Of a DNA stretch of 64,000 bases, positions 40,446 to 48,543 are shown one piece after another. Location: positions 3,656,501 to 3,720,500 of the forward strand of contig NZ_CP063832.1 of NCBI RefSeq assembly GCF_023277925.1, written 5' to 3'. Both the position numbers and the translations under genes were made by a program. Origin of the DNA: Pseudomonas entomophila. GTDB taxonomy: Bacteria > Pseudomonadota > Gammaproteobacteria > Pseudomonadales > Pseudomonadaceae. Under the pieces are notes generated by a model. It was not told where the DNA came from, did no database searches, and worked only from the letters and a program-made list of their open reading frames with translations. The number at the start of each line of letters is the position of its first letter. Within the stretch, counting starts at the first letter, position 1.

Positions 40446-41170
40446 ACGGTCGCATCCTGCTGCTCGGCGGCGTCGCCGAAGCCCTGGCCATCGCCCGCCG
40501 GCTCGGCCCGCAGCATGTCTACAGCCTCGCCGGCATCGGCCGCATTCCCCAAGACCTGGCCTGCCAGGTGCGGGTCGGCGGTTATGGGGGCGCCGAAGGC
40601 CTGGCCGACTACCTGCGCGCCGAAGGCATCGACCTGCTGATCGACGCCACCCATCCCTACGCTGCGCAAATCAGTGCCAACGCAGCCCAGGCCGCCGCCC
40701 GCGTGGGTATCCCCTGCTGGGCGCTACGCCGCCCAGCGTGGCAGGCACAGCCGGGGGACGACTGGCGCGAAGTCGCTGACTGGGCCGAGCTGATCGAAGC
40801 CCTGGCCCCCTTCCAGCGCCCACTGTTCACCCTCGGCCGCGAGCCGCTGCGACACCTGGATGAAATTCCCCCGCATCAGTTCTGGACGTTGCGCGCCCTC
40901 GAAGCCTGCCCGGGCAATGAGCGCTGCGAAGTAATCGGCGCCCGTGGTCCGTTCCAGATCGAGGATGAACACACACTGTTCGAACGCAGGCAGATCGACG
41001 TGCTGGTGAGCAAGAACAGCGGCAGCATGGCCACCGAGCCAAAACTGGAGGTGGCGCGTGAGCGTGGGCTGCCGGTGCTGGTGCTTGCGCGGCCGACGCT
41101 GCCACATGTGGATCGGGAGTTTGAGAACACGAAGCGGGTTCTGGAGGCGCTCGACCTGATCGACGCCTGA
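40442..41170 (+). CDS. cobK: Precorrin-6A reductase
   Basis: NADPH-dependent reduction of precorrin-6A to 6B. 242 residues. [18 protein letters not shown] is the nucleotide-binding start, and [26 protein letters not shown] and [24 protein letters not shown] are family motifs. Its ATG overlaps the cbiD stop. It is the last cob gene before the toxin-antitoxin pair. Confidence 0.94.
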   Translation: MNGRILLLGGVAEALAIARRLGPQHVYSLAGIGRIPQDLACQVRVGGYGGAEGLADYLRAEGIDLLIDATHPYAAQISANAAQAAARVGIPCWALRRPAWQAQPGDDWREVADWAELIEALAPFQRPLFTLGREPLRHLDEIPPHQFWTLRALEACPGNERCEVIGARGPFQIEDEHTLFERRQIDVLVSKNSGSMATEPKLEVARERGLPVLVLARPTLPHVDREFENTKRVLEALDLIDA

Positions 41171-41179
41171 GCGCCACGC

Positions 41180-41217
41180 GTATATCCCATTGACATATAC
41201 ATCACGAGAATTAAACT
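41180..41217 (+). promoter_or_regulatory. vapBC promoter with overlapping palindrome
   Basis: TTGACA at 41190-41195 and TAAACT at 41212-41217 with a 16-base spacer look like a sigma-70 promoter. GTATAT (41180) and ATATAC (41195) form an inverted repeat over the -35 box, the place and kind of operator that VapBC complexes use for self-repression. Confidence 0.6.
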
Positions 41218-41252
41218 CCGGACATACATTTGCGCTTTCAAGGAGGCACATC

Positions 41253-41483
41253 ATGGAGCAGGGTGCAGTCTTCAAGAGCAACCGCAGCCAGGCTATCCGC
41301 ATGCCAAAAGCCCTCGCCCTTCCAGAAGACGTCACCCGCGTGGACATCGTCGCGGTCGGGCGTTCGCGCATCATCTCGCCCGCTGGCGAAAGCTGGGACA
41401 GCTGGTTCGAGGGTGACGATGTGAGTGCGGACTTCATGGCAAGCAGGGAGCAGCCAGCCGACCAGGAGCGCGAAGGATTCTGA
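41253..41483 (+). CDS. vapB: VapB-type antitoxin (AbrB/SpoVT fold)
   Basis: 76 residues from the ATG at 41253, with AAGGAGG at 41240-41246. The N-terminal part (AVFKSNRSQAIRMPKALALPED) is the swapped-hairpin DNA-binding domain, and the acidic C-terminal part (SWFEGDDVSADFM) should wrap the toxin. The stop overlaps the vapC start by one base (TGATG), as usual for pairs that must be made together. Confidence 0.92.
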   Translation: MEQGAVFKSNRSQAIRMPKALALPEDVTRVDIVAVGRSRIISPAGESWDSWFEGDDVSADFMASREQPADQEREGF

Positions 41484-41893
41484 TGCTCAGGTACATGCTC
41501 GACACCAACATCTGCATTTTCACCATCAAGAACAAACCACAGGCGGTGCGCGAGGCGTTCAATCGTCATCATGGCCAGCTGGCCATCAGCACGGTAACCC
41601 TGATGGAGTTGATCTACGGCGCGGAAAAGTCCGCCACTCCAGAGCGTAATCTGGCCATTGTCGAGGGGTTTGCCGCACGCCTCGATGTACTTGATTACGA
41701 CATCCAGGGCGCTGCTCATACCGCGCAACTGCGAGCAGAGCTGGCCAAGGCCGGCACCCCCATCGGCCCCTATGACCGAATGATCGCCGGCCACGCCCGT
41801 GCCCGCGGCCTCACCCTCGTGACCAACAACCTGCGCGAATTCCAGCGTGTTCCCGGGCTGCGTGTGGAGGACTGGGTTACACCGGCACGCTGA
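41483..41893 (+). CDS. vapC: VapC-type PIN-domain ribonuclease toxin
   Basis: 136 residues. Acidic metal ligands of the PIN fold are in place: Asp in MLDTNICIF, Glu in TLMELIYGAEKS, Asp in IGPYDRMIAGHA, and the TNNLREF end motif. VapC toxins cleave tRNA or rRNA when VapB is lost. FitB/VapC of enterobacteria, which cuts initiator tRNA, is similar in its DTNI start, so that target is possible but unproven. Confidence 0.92.
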   Translation: MLRYMLDTNICIFTIKNKPQAVREAFNRHHGQLAISTVTLMELIYGAEKSATPERNLAIVEGFAARLDVLDYDIQGAAHTAQLRAELAKAGTPIGPYDRMIAGHARARGLTLVTNNLREFQRVPGLRVEDWVTPAR

Positions 41894-41964
41894 CCACCGC
41901 GAGATGGCCCTATGCTTTGATCCTGCCTTACAATCACCTCCCCCTTCTGGAAGGCTCCACCCAT

Positions 41965-42402
41965 ATGGAAATGCAATGGTGGATCTGGCTCGTCTTCGGC
42001 GTGGCCTTGATCCTGCTTGAACTGGTGCTCCCCACCTTCTTCATTCTCTGGTTCGGCATCGGCGCCGTGCTGGTATCGCTCGTCTCGCTGCTTGCCCCCA
42101 GCCTGCAACTCGATATGCAGGGCCTGCTGTGGGTGGTGTTCTCGTCGATCACCACCGTGCTCTGGTTCAAGGTGTTCCGGCGCAAGAAGCCGGACGTGCG
42201 CTGGACCGCCGACAGCGTAATCGGCGAGGTCGGCCTGCTGACCGCCAGTGTGTCGCAGTTCCAGAAAGGCCGCGTGCGCTTCCAGAAACCGATCCTCGGC
42301 AACGAGGAATGGACCTGCGTCTCGGACAACGACATCCCCGCCGGCGAGCGCGTGCGCCTGGCCGCCATCGAAGGCAACACCGCCCGGGTCACCCGGGCCT
42401 GA
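41965..42402 (+). CDS. NfeD family membrane protein
   Basis: 145 residues from the ATG at 41965, with AAGG ten bases before it. Two to three membrane helices (WWIWLVFGVALILLELVLP, LWFGIGAVLVSLVSLLAP, GLLWVVFSSITTVLWF) precede a small OB-like domain with GEVGLLTASVSQFQKGRVRF and GERVRLAAIEGNTARV. Such short NfeD proteins pair with a stomatin/SPFH protein, which is exactly the next gene (27-base gap). They are thought to organise membrane microdomains. Confidence 0.9.
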   Translation: MEMQWWIWLVFGVALILLELVLPTFFILWFGIGAVLVSLVSLLAPSLQLDMQGLLWVVFSSITTVLWFKVFRRKKPDVRWTADSVIGEVGLLTASVSQFQKGRVRFQKPILGNEEWTCVSDNDIPAGERVRLAAIEGNTARVTRA

Positions 42403-42429
42403 ATCCGCACTAAAAGGAAGTTTGCAAGC

Positions 42430-43284
42430 ATGACCAGCCTCATCGTCGTCGCCACCCTCGCCGCCTTCGTACTGATCACCGTGTTCAAGGGGGTGCGCAT
42501 CGTGCCCCAGGGCGAGGAATGGATCGTCGAGCGCCTGGGCCGCTACCACAACACCCTCAAGCCGGGCCTCAACATCGTCATCCCATACATGGATGTGGTC
42601 GCCTACCGGCTGCCCACCAAGGACATCATCCTCGACGTGCAGCAGCAGGAGATCATCACCAAGGACAACGCGGTGATCGTCGCCAACGCCCTGTGCTTCG
42701 CCAAGGTGGTCGACCCGCAGAAAGCCTCGTACGGCGTGCAGAACTTCTCGTTCGCCGTCACCAGCCTGACCATGACCTCGCTGCGCGCCATCGTCGGCGC
42801 CATGGACCTGGACGAAGCACTGTCCAGCCGCGAGCAGATCAAGGCGCGCCTGCGCGAGGCGATGTCCGAGCAGACCGAAGACTGGGGCGTGACCGTGCGC
42901 TCGGTGGAGATCCAGGACATCAAGCCGTCGCCGAGCATGCAGACCGCCATGGAGCGTCAGGCAGCCGCCGAGCGTGAGCGTAAAGCCGACGTGACCCGCG
43001 CCGAAGGCAACAAGCAGGCGGCGATCCTCGAGGCCGAAGCGCGCCTGCAGGCGGCCAAGCTGGATGCCGAAGCCCAGGTCAACCTGGCCGAGGCATCGGC
43101 GCGGGCGATCACCTTGGTCAAGGAAGCCGTGGGTAGCGAGACCGTGCCAGCCATGTACCTGCTGGGTGAGCGTTACATCGGCGCGATGGAGAACCTGGCG
43201 GCCAGCGACAATGCGAAAGTCGTGGTGCTGCCGGCCGACCTGCAAGAGACCGTGCGCGGGCTGCTGGGCCGCGGCAAGGCCTGA
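42430..43284 (+). CDS. SPFH/stomatin family membrane protein (QmcA-like)
   Basis: 284 residues. One N-terminal membrane helix, then the SPFH domain (RIVPQGEEWIVERLGRYHNTLKPGLNIVIPYMD, MDLDEALSSREQIKARL) and a long Ala/Glu coiled coil (ERERKADVTRAEGNKQAAI). It oligomerises at the membrane and is the partner of the NfeD protein. In E. coli the same pair is qmcA-ybbK, next to FtsH-linked quality control; a direct role here is not shown. Confidence 0.92.
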   Translation: MTSLIVVATLAAFVLITVFKGVRIVPQGEEWIVERLGRYHNTLKPGLNIVIPYMDVVAYRLPTKDIILDVQQQEIITKDNAVIVANALCFAKVVDPQKASYGVQNFSFAVTSLTMTSLRAIVGAMDLDEALSSREQIKARLREAMSEQTEDWGVTVRSVEIQDIKPSPSMQTAMERQAAAERERKADVTRAEGNKQAAILEAEARLQAAKLDAEAQVNLAEASARAITLVKEAVGSETVPAMYLLGERYIGAMENLAASDNAKVVVLPADLQETVRGLLGRGKA

Positions 43285-43291
43285 TAGCGCC

Positions 43292-43312
43292 GGGGGCTGC
43301 GCAGCAGCCCCC
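43292..43312 (+). terminator. Hairpin after the SPFH gene, possible terminator
   Basis: GGGGGCTGC-gca-GCAGCCCCC, a perfect 9-bp stem 8 bases past the stop, without a T-run. TTTTTT occurs 30 bases later, too far for a classical terminator. Confidence 0.45.
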
Positions 43313-43396
43313 AGGTGCGGCACTTCACCGCACCCCGGCATTTTTTCCTATACTCCGCCGTACAATAGCCACCACGATTCCTGACCGGATCTCTCC

Positions 43397-43786
43397 ATGC
43401 CCCCACGTCGGCACATCGCCTGGATAGCCTGCCTCGCAGTGCTGTTCAACCTGCTGGCCATGCCGCTGTCTTCTGCCGCGCCGAAAGGCCCGGCCGAACA
43501 GCTGCTGTGGGGGGCTTTCTGTTCGAGCATGGCGAACAAGGCCAAAGTCGATGTGCAGGCCCTGGCCAAGATCGACCTAGGTACGCAAAGCGACGACAGC
43601 GCCAGCATGATGAACTGCTGGTGCTGCTCGGGCGCCGCGCCACTGCTGGCCCTGCCCGGCTACCCGCCACAACTGCGCAATCCGCCGTTGCAGCAGACGC
43701 GCGAACCCGCTCAACTCGCCGACTACCAGCCCACGCCGCGCCAGTTATGGCCCGCGCTCAATCCCCGTGCCTCTCCGCTGGTCTGA
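43397..43786 (+). CDS. DUF2946 family protein (copper-locus), first copy
   Basis: 129 residues with an N-terminal signal or membrane segment (HIAWIACLAVLFNLLAMPLSSAA) and a short Cys cluster MNCWCCSG. DUF2946 proteins are small, poorly studied and usually sit in copper-uptake operons. It starts such an operon here, 47 bases before the PCu(A)C chaperone gene. A TACAAT at 43361 and TATACT at 43349 are possible -10 boxes. Confidence 0.8.
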   Translation: MPPRRHIAWIACLAVLFNLLAMPLSSAAPKGPAEQLLWGAFCSSMANKAKVDVQALAKIDLGTQSDDSASMMNCWCCSGAAPLLALPGYPPQLRNPPLQQTREPAQLADYQPTPRQLWPALNPRASPLV

Positions 43787-43833
43787 GTTCACTACGCTGT
43801 CCATCAGAACCTGAACAGACCGGAGACTCCCCC

Positions 43834-44316
43834 ATGCTCAAGCAAGCCCTCGTCCTGGCCGCCCTGCTGCTGCCCGGCGCCTATGCCAACGCCCACGAGT
43901 ACAGCAAAGGCGACCTGCACATCGCCCACCCCTGGTCGCTGGAGCTGCCGCCGAACGCGCCCAACGTCGCGGCCTACTTCGTCGTGCACAACAACGGCAA
44001 GGCCGATGACCGCCTGCTCTCGGCGGACACCCCGATCAGCGCCGACGCCCAACTGCACGAACATGCGATGAGCGCCGCCGGCGCCATGAAGATGCAGCAG
44101 GTGCAAAGCGTGGTGGTGCCCGCCGGCAAGGACCTGACCTTCGCCCCCAGCGCTTATCACGTGATGATCATGCAGCCCAAGGACCGCAGCCTGCTGACCG
44201 ATGGCAAGCGCTTCCCACTGACCCTGCACTTCGAGAAGGCCGGTGACATCACCGTCGAAGTCGCCGTGCAGAAGCAGCCGCCCGCCGATCAGGCCGCGCA
44301 CGAGCACGCGCACTGA
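43834..44316 (+). CDS. Periplasmic copper chaperone PCu(A)C
   Basis: 160 residues with a signal peptide (LVLAALLLPGAYANA) and the PCuAC fold. The Cu(I) site is complete: His in LHEHAM, Met in AMKM, then 21 residues to HVM (H-x-M). Such chaperones deliver copper to cytochrome oxidase or store it in the periplasm. The C-terminal tail ends HEHAH, an extra metal-binding stretch. Preceded by CGGAG at 43821. Confidence 0.93.
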   Translation: MLKQALVLAALLLPGAYANAHEYSKGDLHIAHPWSLELPPNAPNVAAYFVVHNNGKADDRLLSADTPISADAQLHEHAMSAAGAMKMQQVQSVVVPAGKDLTFAPSAYHVMIMQPKDRSLLTDGKRFPLTLHFEKAGDITVEVAVQKQPPADQAAHEHAH

Positions 44317-44341
44317 CCTGATCGACTGACAGGCGCTCGCC

Positions 44342-44773
44342 ATGAGCCTGCCGCGCTACAGCTCCGCCCGCAGCACCCGCCCTGATCGCAGGCGCGTCGG
44401 TGGCGGCTGGCTGAGCCTGTTCGCCATGTGGATGATCTTCATCGGCCCGCTGGTTTCCCAGTCGATGCCGATGGAGCACCACGCCGGCATGGCCATGCCC
44501 ATGGACATGTCGATGGGCATGCCCATGGCCCACGCTCACGACGAGCACCACGGCCACGGCAACGATGGCCAGTTGCATGTCATGTGGGAGAAGTGCGGCT
44601 ACTGCAGCCTGCTGTTCAACTGCCCCGCCCTGCCCCAGGCCATCAGCCCGCTCAGCGCAGGCAGCGTCACCCCACCCACCCACCTCACCATCGCCACGCG
44701 CCAGGGCCATGCCCGGCAGGCTGTATTCCCCGGCGCCCGCAGCCGCGCGCCACCCCGTTCGATCGTCGCTTGA
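44342..44773 (+). CDS. DUF2946 family protein, second copy, Met/His-rich
   Basis: 143 residues. After a basic start and one hydrophobic helix (SLFAMWMIFIGPLVSQS) comes a Met/His-rich stretch (MEHHAGMAMPMDMSMGMPMA) that should bind copper, then KCGYCSLLFNC with three cysteines. It starts 25 bases after the chaperone gene and precedes the copper receptor, so copper handling is a fair inference. Confidence 0.82.
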   Translation: MSLPRYSSARSTRPDRRRVGGGWLSLFAMWMIFIGPLVSQSMPMEHHAGMAMPMDMSMGMPMAHAHDEHHGHGNDGQLHVMWEKCGYCSLLFNCPALPQAISPLSAGSVTPPTHLTIATRQGHARQAVFPGARSRAPPRSIVA

Positions 44774-44842
44774 ACACCACACGCTAAACGCCCGAAGCCA
44801 GGAGGCTTCGTGCTGACTCATGACTGATCGACTGGAATCATT

Positions 44843-46903
44843 ATGTCCGGCTGCACCCCTGTTTTTGCCCTTTCCCTGCGCGGCACCGTCGCCGTGCTCT
44901 GCGGCTCGCTGCTCGCGCCACTGGCCTTTGCCGCCGAAACCGGCCATGAAGGCCATGTCCACGACCCGGCCGAACTGAGCCCGACGGTGATCACCGCCAT
45001 CGCCCCCAGCTCGCCGCTGACCGTGGTCACCAACCCCAAGGACCCGCGCCAGCCCGTGCCGGCCAGCGACGGCGGCGACTACCTCAAGACCATCCCCGGT
45101 TTCTCGGTGATCCGCGCTGGCGGCACCAACGGCGACCCGGTGCTGCGCGGCATGTTCGGCTCGCGCCTGAACATCCTCACCAACGGCGGCATGATGCTCG
45201 GCGCCTGCCCGGGCCGCATGGACGCCCCGACATCGTACATCTCCCCGGAAACCTACGACCGTCTCACCGTGATCAAGGGCCCGCAAAGCGTGATCTGGGG
45301 CCCCGGCGGTTCGGCCGGCACCATCCTCTTCGAGCGTGAGCCGGAGCAGTTCGGTGAACTCGGCAGCCGGGTCAACGGCAGCATACTGGCCGGCTCCAAC
45401 GGCCGCTTCGACAAGGTGCTCGACGCCGCGGCCGGCAACCAGCTCGGCTACGTGCGCTTCGTCGGCAACCAGTCGCACTCGGACGATTTCGAGGACGGCA
45501 ACGGCGACACCGTGCCGTCGCGTTGGGACAAGTGGAACGGCGACGTCAGCCTCGGCTGGACCCCGGACGCCGACACCTTGCTGGAACTGACCGCCGGCAA
45601 GGGCGACGGCGAGGCCCGCTCCGCCGGGCGTGGCATGGACGGTTCGCAGTTCAAGCGCGAAAGCCTGGGCCTGCGCTTCGAGAAGTCCAACCTCGGCGAG
45701 GTGCTCGACAAGGTCGAGGCGCAGGTCTACTACAACTACGCCGACCACGTGATGGACAACTACACCCTGCGCTCGCCCGTCGGGATGGCGATGGCCAGCA
45801 ACGTCGATCGCCGCACCCTGGGCGCCCGGATCAAGGCCACCTGGCGCTGGGCCGATGTACAACTGATCAGCGGCATCGACGCGCAGACCAACGAGCACCG
45901 CAAGCGCAATGGCATGGGCATTGATACGTACAAGGCCAAGCCCTGGGACAAGGACGCCGACTTCCATAACTACGGGGTCTTCGGTGAACTGACCTGGTAC
46001 GCCACCGGCGAGGACCGATTGATCACCGGCGCCCGCCTGGACCGCGCCTCGGCCCGCGATTTCCGCAAGGACATCGCCACCAGCGGCGACACCCGGGCCG
46101 ACACCTTGCCCAGCGGCTTCGTCCGCTATGAGCACGATCTGACCGACATGCCGGCCACCACCTACATCGGTCTGGGCCATACCCAGCGCTTCCCCGACTA
46201 CTGGGAGCTGTTCTCACCCACCCTGGCACCAACCGGTTCGGTAAACGCCTTCGACGGCATCAAGCCGGAGAAGACCACCCAACTCGACTTCGGCATCCAG
46301 TACCGCGACGAACGCCTGGAGGCCTGGGCTTCGGGCTACGTCGGGCAGATCCGCGACTACATCCTGTTCGACTACGTGCCAGGCATGGGCGGCATGAGCA
46401 ACCGGCTTGTTTCCCGGGCACAGAACGTCGACGCCCGCATCATGGGCGGCGAGCTGGGCGCGGCCTACAAGCTGACCGAGAACTGGAAGGCCGATGCCAC
46501 CCTGGCCTACGCCTGGGGCAAGAACAGCAGCGACGGCAAGGCCCTGCCACAGATGCCACCGCTGGAAAGCCGCCTGGGCCTGACCTACAGCCGTGACACC
46601 TGGAGCGTCGGTGCCCTGTGGCGCCTCGTAGCCGAGCAGAACCGCATCGCCAAGAACCAGGGCAACGTGGTCGGCAAGGACTACGACACAAGCTCAGGCT
46701 TCGGTGTGTTCTCGCTCAACGGCGCCTACAAGATCAACCACAACCTCAAGCTCAGCGCGGGCGTCGACAACCTGTTCGACAAGGCCTACGCCGAGCACCT
46801 GAACCTGGCCGGGAACGCCGGGTTCGGCTACCCGGCCAACGCCACGGAACCGGTGAACGAGCCAGGCAGGACCTTCTGGACCAAGGTCGATTTCAGCTTC
46901 TGA
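44843..46903 (+). CDS. oprC: TonB-dependent copper receptor (OprC/NosA type)
   Basis: Outer-membrane barrel that takes up copper with TonB energy. 686 residues: signal peptide to about residue 31, His-rich start (HEGHVHD), plug domain (about 50-180, with GDYLKTIPGFSVIRAGG and GPQSVIWGPGGSAGT) and a 22-strand barrel ending in an aromatic residue (KVDFSF). The copper site known from P. aeruginosa OprC, CxxxM plus HxM, is visible as CPGRM (Cys122, Met126) and HVM (His302, Met304). This makes copper more likely than a siderophore. Confidence 0.92.
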   Translation: MSGCTPVFALSLRGTVAVLCGSLLAPLAFAAETGHEGHVHDPAELSPTVITAIAPSSPLTVVTNPKDPRQPVPASDGGDYLKTIPGFSVIRAGGTNGDPVLRGMFGSRLNILTNGGMMLGACPGRMDAPTSYISPETYDRLTVIKGPQSVIWGPGGSAGTILFEREPEQFGELGSRVNGSILAGSNGRFDKVLDAAAGNQLGYVRFVGNQSHSDDFEDGNGDTVPSRWDKWNGDVSLGWTPDADTLLELTAGKGDGEARSAGRGMDGSQFKRESLGLRFEKSNLGEVLDKVEAQVYYNYADHVMDNYTLRSPVGMAMASNVDRRTLGARIKATWRWADVQLISGIDAQTNEHRKRNGMGIDTYKAKPWDKDADFHNYGVFGELTWYATGEDRLITGARLDRASARDFRKDIATSGDTRADTLPSGFVRYEHDLTDMPATTYIGLGHTQRFPDYWELFSPTLAPTGSVNAFDGIKPEKTTQLDFGIQYRDERLEAWASGYVGQIRDYILFDYVPGMGGMSNRLVSRAQNVDARIMGGELGAAYKLTENWKADATLAYAWGKNSSDGKALPQMPPLESRLGLTYSRDTWSVGALWRLVAEQNRIAKNQGNVVGKDYDTSSGFGVFSLNGAYKINHNLKLSAGVDNLFDKAYAEHLNLAGNAGFGYPANATEPVNEPGRTFWTKVDFSF

Positions 46904-46961
46904 CAACAACAAACGGGCGCGGAACCTGACCGCGCCCACTTAAGGTCTAGGGGAGGCTCCC

Positions 46962-48326
46962 ATGAGCAAACCAAACGTTTCCTTCTACAACCTTGCGTGG
47001 CGCTGGCATTTCTATGCCGGGCTGTTCGTGGCGCCGTTCATGATCTTGCTGGCGATCACCGGGATCATCTACCTGTTCAAACCGCAGCTCGACCCGCTGA
47101 TGTACCGCGAGCTGATGGTGGTCGAGGCCGGCCATCACCGGCAGGCTGCCGACACGCTGCTGGCCAATGTGCGCCAGGCTTATCCACAGGGGCAGGTGGG
47201 CCAATACCTGCCAGCGATCAACGCCGAGCGCAGCGCGCAGTTCGTGGTGCACGACGGCGGGCGCGAGTTGAATGTCTTCGTCGACCCTTACAGCGGCAAG
47301 GTGCTGGGCGCACAAGACGGCAAGCAAAACCTGCAAGCCATTGCCCGCGCGCTGCACGGCGAACTGATGGTGGGCACGGTCGGTGACCGGCTGGTGGAAC
47401 TGGCGGCCGGCTGGGGCGTTGTCCTGGTCGTGTCCGGCCTCTATCTGTGGTGGCCACGCGGGCGCAACAGCGCGGGCGTGCTGTGGCCACGTTTCAGCGC
47501 GCGCGGCCGGGTGCTGTGGCGCGACCTGCATGCCGTCACTGGCTTCTGGGGTTCGGCATTGCTGCTGTTGATGCTGATCAGCGGCATGACCTGGACCGGG
47601 TTGTGGGGCAAGCAGTACGCCGACCTGTGGAACAGGTTCCCGGCGGCCATGTGGAATGACGTGCCCAAGTCCGATAAACAGGCACGCGAACTGAATGAAG
47701 CCCATCGCCAGACCGTGCCGTGGGCCATGGAGAACACCCCGATGCCGGTGTCCGGCGCCCACGCCGAGCATGCCGGGCATCACATGATGGATCACGCCCC
47801 GGCGGCGCCGCAGGTCAGCCTGCAGCAGGTCGAGGATGTCGCTACCCTGCGCAAGGTCGAACCGGGCTACAGCATCACCCTGCCGACCAGTGCCGAAGGC
47901 GTGTTCACTATCGCCGTGTTCGCCGACGATCCGCGCAACGACGCCACCCTGCATGTGGACCAGTACACCGGAAAAGTGCTGGCCGATGTGCGCTGGCAGG
48001 ACTACAGCCCGGTGGCCCGCGCCACGGAGCTGGGGGTGATGCTGCACGAGGGCAAGATGTTCGGGCCGCTGAATCAGCTCGCCATCCTGCTGGTGTGCCT
48101 GATGATCCTGCTGGGCTCGGTGAGCGGGCTGGTGATGTGGTGGAAGCGCAAGCCGGCCGGTGGGCTGGGCGTGCCGCCGCTGCGTCATGACCTGCCGCGC
48201 TGGAAGACGGCAGTGGGGGTGATGGTGGTGTTGGGCGTCGCCTTCCCGCTGGTAGGGTTGTCCATGGTGGTGATGTGGGTGGTGGATAACCTGGTGGTGA
48301 GACGCCGGGCCATGGTCCAGGCTTGA
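46962..48326 (+). CDS. PepSY-associated transmembrane protein
   Basis: 454 residues with four main membrane helices (near 21-41, 145-165, 195-215, 370-390 and a last one near 420-445) and PepSY repeats in the large periplasmic part (GKVLGAQDGKQNLQAIAR, DQYTGKVLADVRWQDYSP). A His-rich loop (GAHAEHAGHHMMDH) faces outside. Such proteins follow TonB receptors and are thought to reduce or pass on the imported metal. GGGGAGG at 46950 serves the ATG. Confidence 0.88.
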   Translation: MSKPNVSFYNLAWRWHFYAGLFVAPFMILLAITGIIYLFKPQLDPLMYRELMVVEAGHHRQAADTLLANVRQAYPQGQVGQYLPAINAERSAQFVVHDGGRELNVFVDPYSGKVLGAQDGKQNLQAIARALHGELMVGTVGDRLVELAAGWGVVLVVSGLYLWWPRGRNSAGVLWPRFSARGRVLWRDLHAVTGFWGSALLLLMLISGMTWTGLWGKQYADLWNRFPAAMWNDVPKSDKQARELNEAHRQTVPWAMENTPMPVSGAHAEHAGHHMMDHAPAAPQVSLQQVEDVATLRKVEPGYSITLPTSAEGVFTIAVFADDPRNDATLHVDQYTGKVLADVRWQDYSPVARATELGVMLHEGKMFGPLNQLAILLVCLMILLGSVSGLVMWWKRKPAGGLGVPPLRHDLPRWKTAVGVMVVLGVAFPLVGLSMVVMWVVDNLVVRRRAMVQA

Positions 48327-48332
48327 GAACTG

Positions 48333-48387
48333 TTCGCCGGCAAGCCGGCGCCTACAGGATCGTCGTAGGCGCCGGCTTGCCGGCGAA
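48333..48387. repeat. REP pair with perfect 23-bp arms
   Basis: Arms 48333-48355 and 48365-48387 (CCGGCAAGCCGGCGCCTAC type) are exact reverse complements with a 9-base loop, just after the PepSY gene, between it and cycA. Confidence 0.9.
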
Positions 48388-48543
48388 AGGGCCGGCGAAA
48401 TCAACCATTGATTCCCGTCATGTCGAACACCGCGCTGCACCGCCAAGATCGTGTCGATCTGCCACGCCCGTGATCGGAACACGACGTGATAGCCTACGCG
48501 GCTTTCGCTCACAAAAAGACTGACCCTCAATGGAATGCAGCCT

